In this document: positions 51,949-58,853 of the stretch, piece after piece
How positions within the stretch are numbered: position 1 is the first letter of the stretch
How the letters are laid out: every line of letters begins with the position of its first letter
The notes under the pieces: generated by a model
What the model saw: the letters and a program-made list of their open reading frames with translations, nothing else
Databases searched by the model: none
Told to the model about the DNA's origin: nothing
Source of the DNA: Microbacterium lacus
GTDB lineage: Bacteria > Actinomycetota > Actinomycetes > Actinomycetales > Microbacteriaceae
Direction of reading: 5' to 3'
NCBI RefSeq assembly: GCF_039531105.1
Contig: NZ_BAAAPK010000001.1
Span: forward strand, 3,073,915-3,137,914
Length of the DNA stretch: 64,000 bases
Position numbers and translations under genes: made by a program

Positions 51949-52648
51949 CCGACTCCCCTGAGTCCGTCACCGCGCGCTGACGGCGGGAGCGCACCACGGC
52001 GCCCCCGACGACTCCGCCGATCGCGAGCGCGCCGAGCACGGCGAGCGCGATCCAGAACGGGGGTCCGAACTCGAAGCCGTACGCGCCCAGCGCGACGTAC
52101 GCGGCGGAACCGGGGAGGATGCCGATCGCGGTGCCCAGTGCGTAGTCGCGTCGGCGGACCGAGGTCAGGCCCGCGCCGTAATTGATCAGGGTGAAGGGGA
52201 TCACCGGGATCAGCCGAGCACCCAGCACCGCGACGAAACCCCGGTGGGCGATCGCCTCGTCCAGCCGCGCGACGCGCGCGCCGGTGAGCCGTTCTATCGC
52301 CTCCCGGCCGAGGGCCCTCCCGATCACGAACGAGGCGGCTGCCCCGATCAGCGCGCCCACGTAGACGAGCACGAGCGCGGTCCAGAATCCCCACACGACT
52401 CCCGCGGCGATGCCGAGCAGATTCTTCGGAACGGGCGTCAGAGTCAGGGCCGCATAGCCGATGAGGAAGAGCAGCGCGCCGGCCCACCCCCAGTCCGCCG
52501 CGGCCGCTCGGATGGCCTCGATGTCGCTCGGCGCGAGCAGGAAACCAACCGTTGCGGCGACGGCGACGAACAACAGCAGAAGCGCCAGCCGGGTGACCGC
52601 CCAGCGCTTCGATCGGACGGGATGAACACCCGGATCGCCAGCGTCCAC
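51941..52648 (-). CDS. TVP38/TMEM64-family (DedA-like) membrane protein
   Basis: A 235-residue protein with about six hydrophobic segments. Family features are TLTPVPKNLLGIAAGVVWGFW, ARLIPVIPFTLINYGAG and GTAIGILPGSAAYVALGA. Relatives act as lipid scramblases or in membrane homeostasis. GTG at 52648 with AAGGGA six bases upstream. It overlaps the CDP-alcohol phosphatidyltransferase by 8 bp, which suggests joint work on membrane phospholipids. Divergent from the YnjB-like importer. Confidence 0.9.
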   Translation of the reverse strand: MDAGDPGVHPVRSKRWAVTRLALLLLFVAVAATVGFLLAPSDIEAIRAAAADWGWAGALLFLIGYAALTLTPVPKNLLGIAAGVVWGFWTALVLVYVGALIGAAASFVIGRALGREAIERLTGARVARLDEAIAHRGFVAVLGARLIPVIPFTLINYGAGLTSVRRRDYALGTAIGILPGSAAYVALGAYGFEFGPPFWIALAVLGALAIGGVVGGAVVRSRRQRAVTDSGESDA

Positions 52649-52721
52649 AGCATCCCTTCCGATCTCCCATACCCTAGTCCAGCGTGTGCCGACCGGCTCC
52701 GCCCGCCCCCGAGGAGTCCGC

Positions 52722-53963
52722 GTGACAAGCGCCCACCCCCGTTCCGTCCGCCTCGCCGCTGCGGCGTCGGCCCTTCCCCTCCTCGCACTCGTGGGCTGTG
52801 CCGCTCCCGCGGCAACGGCGCCGGGCGCGTACGACGAGTGGGATCAGGTCCTCGCCGACGCGAAGGGCCAGACCGTGCAGCTGTGGATGTACGGCGGAGA
52901 CGACCAGGGCAACGCGTACGTCGACGACATCCTGGCTCCGGCGGTGGCCGAGTACGGCGTGACCCTCGAGCGGGTACCGGTGACCGACACGCGTGACGCA
53001 CTGAACCGGGTCTTCACCGAGCTGCAGGCGGGCCGCTCGGACGGAACCGTGGATCTCATCTGGGTCAACGGCGACAACTTCCGCACGGGACGCGAGGCCG
53101 ATGCGTGGCTGTGCGGCTGGACCGACCTCCTCCCGTCAATGGCGAACACCGACCCGGCGGACCCGCTGCTGGAGTCCGATTTCGGCACGCCGGTCGACGG
53201 GTGCGAGGCCCCGTGGCACAAGGCGCAGTTCACGCTGGTCTACAACGCCGACACGGTCGCCGAGCCGCCCACCACGATGGCCGAGGTCCTGGACTGGGCC
53301 GAGGCGAACCCCGGCCGCTTCACGTACCCGGCGCCGCCGGACTTCACCGGCTCCGTCTTCGTCCGCGAGGTGCTCGCCAGCGTGTCCGGCGGCGCCGACG
53401 AGGTTCCGGCCGCGTTCTCACAGGCCGCGTTCGACGAGCTCAGCCCCGCGCTCTACGACCGGCTGACCGGCCTCGCCCCGAGTCTGTGGCGCGGCGGCGA
53501 CACCTATCCCGCGAACGAGGCCGAGCTCGGGCAGCTGTTCGCCGACGGCCAGGTCGACATGACGATGACCTACGGGCCCGCGACCCTCACCGATCTCGTC
53601 GCCGACGGGACCTATCCTGCCGGGACCACCGTGCTGCCCCTGGAGGACGGCACCGTGGGCAACGCCAGCTTCCTCGGCCTGCCGGTCAACTCCGACGCCT
53701 CAGCCGGCGCCATGGTCGTCGCGAACGTCGCACTGTCGGTCGAACAGCAGGTCGCGAAGGCGAAGCCCGACGTCTGGGGACAGTTCACCGTCCTGGACAT
53801 CGACGGGCTGGATGCCGCAGACCGATCACTGTTCGACGCACTGCCGCAGTCGCCCGTCGTGCCGCCGTTCGACGTCCTCTCGCGGAACGCGCACGGCGAG
53901 CTGTCCGCCGAATGGGTGCCCGCACTGGATGAGGGCTGGCGCACGAACGTGCTGAGCCGATGA
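52722..53963 (+). CDS. YnjB-like ABC substrate-binding lipoprotein
   Basis: A 413-residue lipoprotein. Signal with lipobox LVGC (Cys about 27). The mature region contains QTVQLWMYGGDDQGNAYVDD, GTVDLIWVNGDNFRTGREA and GQVDMTMTYGPATLTDL, in line with the YnjB/polyamine-thiamine class of binding proteins. GTG at 52722 with GAGGAG five bases upstream. It overlaps the next gene by 4 bp. First of a four-gene importer. The ligand is not known for YnjBCD-type systems. Confidence 0.88.
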   Translation: MTSAHPRSVRLAAAASALPLLALVGCAAPAATAPGAYDEWDQVLADAKGQTVQLWMYGGDDQGNAYVDDILAPAVAEYGVTLERVPVTDTRDALNRVFTELQAGRSDGTVDLIWVNGDNFRTGREADAWLCGWTDLLPSMANTDPADPLLESDFGTPVDGCEAPWHKAQFTLVYNADTVAEPPTTMAEVLDWAEANPGRFTYPAPPDFTGSVFVREVLASVSGGADEVPAAFSQAAFDELSPALYDRLTGLAPSLWRGGDTYPANEAELGQLFADGQVDMTMTYGPATLTDLVADGTYPAGTTVLPLEDGTVGNASFLGLPVNSDASAGAMVVANVALSVEQQVAKAKPDVWGQFTVLDIDGLDAADRSLFDALPQSPVVPPFDVLSRNAHGELSAEWVPALDEGWRTNVLSR

Positions 53964-54835
53964 GCTTCGCTCCCGTCCCGCGCCGCGCCGGGACCGGCGC
54001 CGCGCGGCGGCGGGGTGCCCTGATGGTCCTTCCCGCCGTGACGGTGACCGCGATCGTGGTCCTCGGCGGCCTCGGCGCGACTCTGGCCCAAGCCTTCGGG
54101 CTGTTGCCGATCATCGGTCCGGCGCGGCCGGGTATCGGCGCATTCACCGCACATCCCGACGATCTGGCCTCGGCGGTCGGGGTGTCCCTGGGCATCGCCG
54201 CGACATCGACTGCCATCGCCGTGACCGTCGGCACCGCGGCGGCGATCGTGATCGTCTCCGGCCGACTCGGAGGTCGCATCGTCGCGGGGCTGGGCGCGGT
54301 CACGGTGACGATCCCCCACCTGATCGGCGCCGCGACGATCGGACTGCTCCTGGCCGACGCCGGCGTCCTGCCGCGTCTGCTCGGCATCCCGCCGGAGTCG
54401 TGGCCGGCGTTCGTCGGGGGGCCCTGGTGGGCGGCGGTGATCGCGGAGTTCGCCTGGAAGGAATCCGCGTTCGTCGCGCTCGTGGTGACGGGCACGCTCG
54501 CGACCCGGGTGTCCGCGTTCGACGAGACGGCCGCGCTCCTCGGCGCGGGCAGGTGGAAGCGCTTCCGGCATGTGCTTCTGCCGCTCACGCTGCCGTCGAT
54601 CATCATCGCCGGCGCGATCGGGTTCGTCTACGCCCTCGGCTCCTACGAAGTCGCCTGGCTGCTCGGACGCACGTATCCCGAGCCGCTTCCCGTCTTGGCG
54701 GTGCGCCTGTTCCAGGGCGTGTCGCTGGATTCACGGCCCGAGGCGGCGGCGGTCGCGATCGTGACGTCGGTGATCGCCCTCGCGACCGTCGCACTCACGT
54801 TCGCGGCGCTGCGTCGAACGGCGGCGTGGAGATGA
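53960..54835 (+). CDS. ABC importer permease 1 (YnjC-like)
   Basis: A 291-residue permease with six helices. The ATP-binding coupling loop is ETAALLGAGRWKRFRHVLLP. ATG in a 4-bp overlap with the binding-protein stop; stop in a 4-bp overlap with permease 2. E. coli YnjC is a single long permease; here the two halves are separate genes. Confidence 0.9.
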   Translation: MSFAPVPRRAGTGAARRRGALMVLPAVTVTAIVVLGGLGATLAQAFGLLPIIGPARPGIGAFTAHPDDLASAVGVSLGIAATSTAIAVTVGTAAAIVIVSGRLGGRIVAGLGAVTVTIPHLIGAATIGLLLADAGVLPRLLGIPPESWPAFVGGPWWAAVIAEFAWKESAFVALVVTGTLATRVSAFDETAALLGAGRWKRFRHVLLPLTLPSIIIAGAIGFVYALGSYEVAWLLGRTYPEPLPVLAVRLFQGVSLDSRPEAAAVAIVTSVIALATVALTFAALRRTAAWR

Positions 54836-55749
54836 CGCGTCCGACGGGCAGCGCCCTCACGGTCTCGCGCGGTGCCGGCAGGGCGGGCCGCATCCTCGTC
54901 TCCGCCGTCCTGATCGTCTGGTTCGCCCTCCCGCTGCTCCCCCTCGTGCTGTGGTCGTTCGCCGATGCATGGTCGTATCCGTCGCCGCTTCCGACCGCGT
55001 GGGGTGTCGGCGGGGTCGAGGCGGCGACCGGTTTCGGGGCCTGGCCGGCGTTCGTGCGCTCCATCGCTCTCGGACTCGCGGTCGCCGCGATAGCGACCCC
55101 GCTCGGCGCACTGGCAGCGCGCGCGCTCACGTTCGGCGCCGTGCCCTTCCCGCGCACCGTGTCGGCACTGCTGCTCGCCCCCATCGCGCTCCCCCCGTTC
55201 GCCGCGGTGCTCGGCGTCAACGTCCTGCTGCTGCGGGCGTTCGTGCCATCGGTGCTCGGCGTCGTGCTGGTGCTGGTCGTTCTGGCGATCCCCTACACCG
55301 CATTCGTGATGCGCACGGCCTACGGTGCGTACGACCGCGCCTACGAGGACGAGGCGCGACTCCTCGGCGCAAGCCGCCTGCAGGTGCTGCGGCGCGTCCA
55401 TCTTCCGATGATCGCCCCCGCGCTGGGACGAGCGGCCTTCCTCGCGTTCCTGGTCGCGTGGAGCGACTACATCGTGACCGTCATCATCGGAGGCGGCGAG
55501 CTGGTGACCCTGCCCCTGGTCGTCGCGGGCGCGGCGGCCGGTCTCGGCAACGACGCCGCGGTCGCCGTGATGTCCCTCGCCGCCGTCGTCCCGCCCTTCC
55601 TCCTGCTGATCGCGACGCTGTCCGTCGGCCGGTCTGGACGAGCCGGCCGGTCGACCACGGCCGGCGGCGCCCGACCGCGCACACCGGGCGTCGTGGCGAC
55701 CCGAACGCCGGCATCCGCGACGCCCCCGAAAGAAAAGGTTCCCGCATGA
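54832..55749 (+). CDS. ABC importer permease 2
   Basis: A 305-residue permease with six helices and the EAA loop YEDEARLLGASRLQVLRRVH. The last about 45 residues are hydrophilic, Arg/Thr/Pro-rich. ATG within a 4-bp overlap; the stop overlaps the ATPase start (ATGA). Confidence 0.9.
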   Translation: MTRPTGSALTVSRGAGRAGRILVSAVLIVWFALPLLPLVLWSFADAWSYPSPLPTAWGVGGVEAATGFGAWPAFVRSIALGLAVAAIATPLGALAARALTFGAVPFPRTVSALLLAPIALPPFAAVLGVNVLLLRAFVPSVLGVVLVLVVLAIPYTAFVMRTAYGAYDRAYEDEARLLGASRLQVLRRVHLPMIAPALGRAAFLAFLVAWSDYIVTVIIGGGELVTLPLVVAGAAAGLGNDAAVAVMSLAAVVPPFLLLIATLSVGRSGRAGRSTTAGGARPRTPGVVATRTPASATPPKEKVPA

Positions 55750-56801
55750 GTGCCGACCTCGTCCTCGATCACCTCTCCAAGCGGTTCCCCGGCGCGCGGT
55801 CGGCCGCTCTGGACGCGCTCTCGCTCACGGTCGCCGCGCGCACGTGCACCGCGGTCCTCGGCCCCAGCGGGTCGGGCAAGAGCACCCTGCTGCGAGTGAT
55901 CGCCGGCCTCGAGACGCCGGATGCCGGCACCGTCCGCATCGGCGGAAGGGACGTGGGCCCGATCGTCGCCGAGCGCCGCGGGGTCGGAATGGTCTTCCAG
56001 CGATCGCTGCTGTTTCCGCACCTGACAGTGCGCGACAACATCGCCTTCGCCGACCGGGTCGCCGGGATGTCCAGGACCGCGGCTCGCACGCGGGCCGAGG
56101 AGTACCTCGCGATGGTGCAGCTCGCGGGATACGGCGATCGACGGGTCGGCGAGCTCTCGGGAGGTCAGGAGCAACGGGTGGCGATCGCTCGTGCGCTCGC
56201 CGCGGAGCCGGCGGTCCTGCTCCTGGACGAGCCGTTCAGCGCGCTCGATCCCGCACTCCGGACCGACATGCACGATCTGCTCGCGACGATTCGGCGAGCG
56301 GTCTCACCGACGATCGTGCTCGTGACGCACGACCGCGACGAGGCCGCACGGGTCGCGGACCGCATCGCCGTGGTGGAGGACGGAGCGCTGCTGCACGAGG
56401 GCAGCGTCGCCGACGCCTACCGCCGCCCGCGGACGCTGCAGGTGGCCCGCCTGATGGGCGGGCGCAATGAGATCCCGGGCCGCGTGGTCGGCGACCGCCA
56501 CGTGAGCGTGCTCGGCCGGTTCCCCGTGCGCCAGACGGCCGTCGAGGGCGACGCCGTGCTGCTGGTCCGCCAGGAGGACGTCCTCCTCGCCGAGCCCGAC
56601 ACGCCCGTCCCTGCGACGGCATCGCGGATCGAGGCCATGGTGACCGACGTCCGCCGAGCGGGCGCTCGCACCGACGTCACCGTGCGGACCCCCGACGGCA
56701 CCGTCCTGCACGCGGAGGCGCCGGGCACGGCGCCGCCGATCCCGGGGGATGCGATCGGACTCGATCTGCCCCACGCCGCCCTGCACGTCGTCGCCGCCTG
56801 A
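55746..56801 (+). CDS. ABC importer ATP-binding protein (YnjD/PotA-like)
   Basis: A 351-residue ATPase. Walker A GPSGSGKST (39-47), Q-loop VFQRSLLFPHLTV, signature LSGGQEQRVAIARAL, Walker B AVLLLDEPFSALD and H-loop VTHDRDEA. The C-terminal about 110 residues form a TOBE-like regulatory domain, as in spermidine/iron/thiamine importers. Last gene of the importer; a terminator-like hairpin follows. Confidence 0.93.
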   Translation: MSADLVLDHLSKRFPGARSAALDALSLTVAARTCTAVLGPSGSGKSTLLRVIAGLETPDAGTVRIGGRDVGPIVAERRGVGMVFQRSLLFPHLTVRDNIAFADRVAGMSRTAARTRAEEYLAMVQLAGYGDRRVGELSGGQEQRVAIARALAAEPAVLLLDEPFSALDPALRTDMHDLLATIRRAVSPTIVLVTHDRDEAARVADRIAVVEDGALLHEGSVADAYRRPRTLQVARLMGGRNEIPGRVVGDRHVSVLGRFPVRQTAVEGDAVLLVRQEDVLLAEPDTPVPATASRIEAMVTDVRRAGARTDVTVRTPDGTVLHAEAPGTAPPIPGDAIGLDLPHAALHVVAA

Positions 56802-56804
56802 CGA

Positions 56805-56832
56805 CGCCGACGGGCCGAACAGCCCGGCGGCG
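56805..56832. terminator. Hairpin terminator between convergent genes
   Basis: CGCCG-A-CGGGC, six-nt loop, GCCCG-G-CGGCG: ten base pairs with one internal mismatch, three bases after the ATPase stop and 13 bases from the radical SAM stop. Confidence 0.65.
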
Positions 56833-56845
56833 CGCCCTGCACCGG

Positions 56846-58321
56846 TCAGGAAGCCGGCTGCCCCGTCGATCGGACGGCGGTGAGCCCGGCCGGACGCGCC
56901 ACGACCTGCGGCGCGATCCCGTCGCGCGTCGTGGGCAGCGGGAGGATCCTGCGCAGCTCGATGTTCTCGATCGGGTCGAGCACCGAGTGCTGGACGCACG
57001 CCGGCACGAGCCTGCCGTCCTCCGGGTGCGACATCGCGTACATGCAGGATCCGAGCCGCTCCTGCGTCTCCTTCAGCAGCGGGTCGTCCGCGACGATGCC
57101 CTGCTCCATGAGCTTCCAGGCCGGCGCGACCTGCTCGGCATCCATGAAGTTGTGCACGACGAACGTCTTGAACGACAGCTTGCCCCGGCGGGCGGCACGC
57201 AGGACGCGACGGACGCCGCCACCGCGGCGCAGCACGCGCCGGGCGAGGCCGATGAGCGGCGCGATGTCACCCGGGTGCGCGGCGATCGCCCGGATGACCT
57301 TCACCGTCAGGACGCCCTTGGGGACGTCGCCGAAGATCATGCCGCCGAAGTGATCGAGGAATCGGTCGCGCGCGGCGATGTCCTTCGGGTCCTCCGGGTC
57401 CAGGAGCGGTGCGAACGTGCCTCCGACGCGCATGCCCACGGTCGAACGGTTGCAGCGGGGATCGCCGAACTGCGTGGCCTGCCACGGCAGCTTCTGCCCC
57501 GCGCCCTTCTCGATGCGCTCCCAGACGGCGTCGATCGTGACCTCGCCGAAGTCTTCGCGCCAGCGCCGGTCGTCGCCGATGAAGGCCGCCGGCTGGAACG
57601 ACATCATGTCGAAGGGCATCTCGAGCACGTCGCGGGTGACCTGCTCGACCTCGTCGACGTTCGAGGGGGTGACGGTCATGTTGTGGGCGAGGTAGCGGTT
57701 CACCCCGTGATCGCGCTTGAGATCGACGAACATCTGCGCGAACTTCTCGCGGAACGGGTTGAGCTCGGCTTCGCTGCGGGGACGCACGGCACCCCGGCGG
57801 CCGCGCATGAGCGAGTCGAAGTGCGCAGCGAAGGACACCTTCTCGAAGCGCGGCTTGCCGTCGGCATCCAGGACGAGGTCGAGGAGGTACTCGTAGTCGA
57901 AATCGCCGTGCGTCATCGACATCGGCTCGCGACCGACCGCGCGCATCGCCAGCAGCGCCTGGGCGTGGTCCTCGGCGGAGAGCAGGCTCACCTCTCCGCC
58001 GATGAGCTGCGCATGGGCGCGCGGGCCGCGCACCTGGCGGAGGAAGTCCATCTGGCGGGCGACGTTGTCGACGGTGTGGTCTCCGTCGATGCGCACTTTG
58101 TTCGCATCGGCGGAGTGATAGCAGGGCGAACACGTGAGGTTGCACTTCGGGAAGACCCCGTGGGTCCCCTCGCAGCCGACCGCGCACCGACCCAGAAGCT
58201 GGTTCGGTGTCTTCACGTGCTCGGGCAACTCCGCCCAGCGCCGGTCCAGCGCCCTGCGGGTATCCGGATGGATCGGGCGGGTGTCCAGCTCGAAGCGTCG
58301 AAGTGCCGTCGCGATGGCCAT
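56846..58321 (-). CDS. Radical SAM enzyme of unknown substrate
   Basis: A 491-residue radical SAM protein. The cluster motif CxxxCxxC is C60-C64-C67 (FPKCNLTCSPCYHSADA), followed by the SAM-binding glycine strand GGEVSLLSAEDH. Additional Cys (C46, C50, one in DPRCNRST, and two in LGSCMYAM...LVPACVQHS) could bind another cluster or a metal. ATG at 58321 has AAGGA seven bases upstream. The upstream gap of over 500 bp holds two divergent small RNA genes. No peptide precursor with a clear core is adjacent. Substrate unknown. Confidence 0.88.
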   Translation of the reverse strand: MAIATALRRFELDTRPIHPDTRRALDRRWAELPEHVKTPNQLLGRCAVGCEGTHGVFPKCNLTCSPCYHSADANKVRIDGDHTVDNVARQMDFLRQVRGPRAHAQLIGGEVSLLSAEDHAQALLAMRAVGREPMSMTHGDFDYEYLLDLVLDADGKPRFEKVSFAAHFDSLMRGRRGAVRPRSEAELNPFREKFAQMFVDLKRDHGVNRYLAHNMTVTPSNVDEVEQVTRDVLEMPFDMMSFQPAAFIGDDRRWREDFGEVTIDAVWERIEKGAGQKLPWQATQFGDPRCNRSTVGMRVGGTFAPLLDPEDPKDIAARDRFLDHFGGMIFGDVPKGVLTVKVIRAIAAHPGDIAPLIGLARRVLRRGGGVRRVLRAARRGKLSFKTFVVHNFMDAEQVAPAWKLMEQGIVADDPLLKETQERLGSCMYAMSHPEDGRLVPACVQHSVLDPIENIELRRILPLPTTRDGIAPQVVARPAGLTAVRSTGQPAS

Positions 58322-58490
58322 GGTGTCCTTCCGTCTGCGAGCAGGCACGCTGTAGCGAGGACCTGCATCAGTTGTTCGGCGACGCGGCGGCGCCGGATTG
58401 TCCGACTTCGACCGCGCGGACTTCTCGAGTCGGCGTCCGATGACCCCATTCAAAACAATCACGAAAAGATAACGAGACGCCCTTCCCTTT

Positions 58491-58510
58491 CGTTACCTCC
58501 CCGTTATAGA
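58491..58510 (+). promoter_or_regulatory. sRNA-A promoter with MtrA-type direct repeat
   Basis: CGTTAC-n5-CGTTAT (58491-58507) overlaps the -10 box TATAGA (58505-58510). On the minus strand the repeat reads ATAACG-n5-GTAACG, which fits the published-type MtrA direct repeat. A third half-site GATAACG lies at 58468. No TTGACA-like -35 is seen. The same layout occurs at sRNA-B. Confidence 0.55.
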
Positions 58511-58516
58511 GTGCAA

Positions 58517-58612
58517 GCACGGAAGTTGTTTGCTGTGGCAACGACCGCATGTGATTGCAGGACACTCTTGGTGCAAGGGACAAGGGCCGGTCGGGTTCTC
58601 CGACCGGCCCTT
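58517..58612 (+). ncRNA. Small RNA copy A
   Basis: Predicted 96-nt RNA from GCACGG, seven bases after TATAGA. Stem 1 is GTTGTTTGC / GCAACGAC with loop TGTG and one bulge. Stem 2 is TTGCA / TGCAA around GGACACTCTTGG, an exposed 12-nt loop. The RNA ends with a 13-bp terminator (58582-58594 with 58600-58612, loop GTTCT). Positions 58517-58594 are identical to copy B. No Rfam family is recalled. Plus strand, divergent from the radical SAM gene. All three frames run through the terminator without a clear start/stop, so a peptide is less likely than RNA. Confidence 0.72.
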
Positions 58613-58707
58613 CACCATGCGTCCGACCGGAGTGATCGGCACGCTCTCCCGCGCGCTGAGGCGTCCCGCGACGCAATCACGAAAAGATAACGGCGAGCTC
58701 TTCCCTT

Positions 58708-58727
58708 CGTTACCTCACCGTTATAGA
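58708..58727 (+). promoter_or_regulatory. sRNA-B promoter with MtrA-type direct repeat
   Basis: CGTTAC (58708-58713), five bases, CGTTAT (58719-58724), overlapping TATAGA (58722-58727). One base differs in the spacer from sRNA-A. Confidence 0.55.
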
Positions 58728-58733
58728 GTGAGT

Positions 58734-58832
58734 GCACGGAAGTTGTTTGCTGTGGCAACGACCGCATGTGATTGCAGGACACTCTTGGTGCAAGGGACAA
58801 GGGCCGGTCGGGAGCCTCTCCGACCGGCCCTT
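58734..58832 (+). ncRNA. Small RNA copy B
   Basis: Predicted 99-nt RNA, identical to copy A over its first 78 nt, with the same two stems and 13-bp terminator (58799-58811 with 58820-58832) but an 8-nt loop GAGCCTCT in place of GTTCT. It ends 21 bp before the convergent DUF2207 stop. The terminator probably also serves that gene. Confidence 0.72.
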
Positions 58833-58853
58833 ACTCTTGCCCGGTGTGCGCGC

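Larger units (their letters stand above)
58456..58612 (+). repeat. Tandem repeat unit A (promoter plus small RNA)
   Basis: Unit of 157 bp: conserved CAATCACGAAAAGATAACG block, variable stretch, -10 region, RNA body and terminator. Its partner at 58674-58832 has the same parts, about 218 bp downstream. The spacer between the units (58613-58673) shows no similarity to either unit. Confidence 0.9.
58674..58832 (+). repeat. Tandem repeat unit B (promoter plus small RNA)
   Basis: Second copy of the unit at 58456-58612. Promoter block, -10 region and RNA body are conserved, while the stretch between block and -10 differs (for example GAGACGCCC versus GCGAGCTC), so selection rather than a fresh copy keeps the RNA identical. 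Confidence 0.9.
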
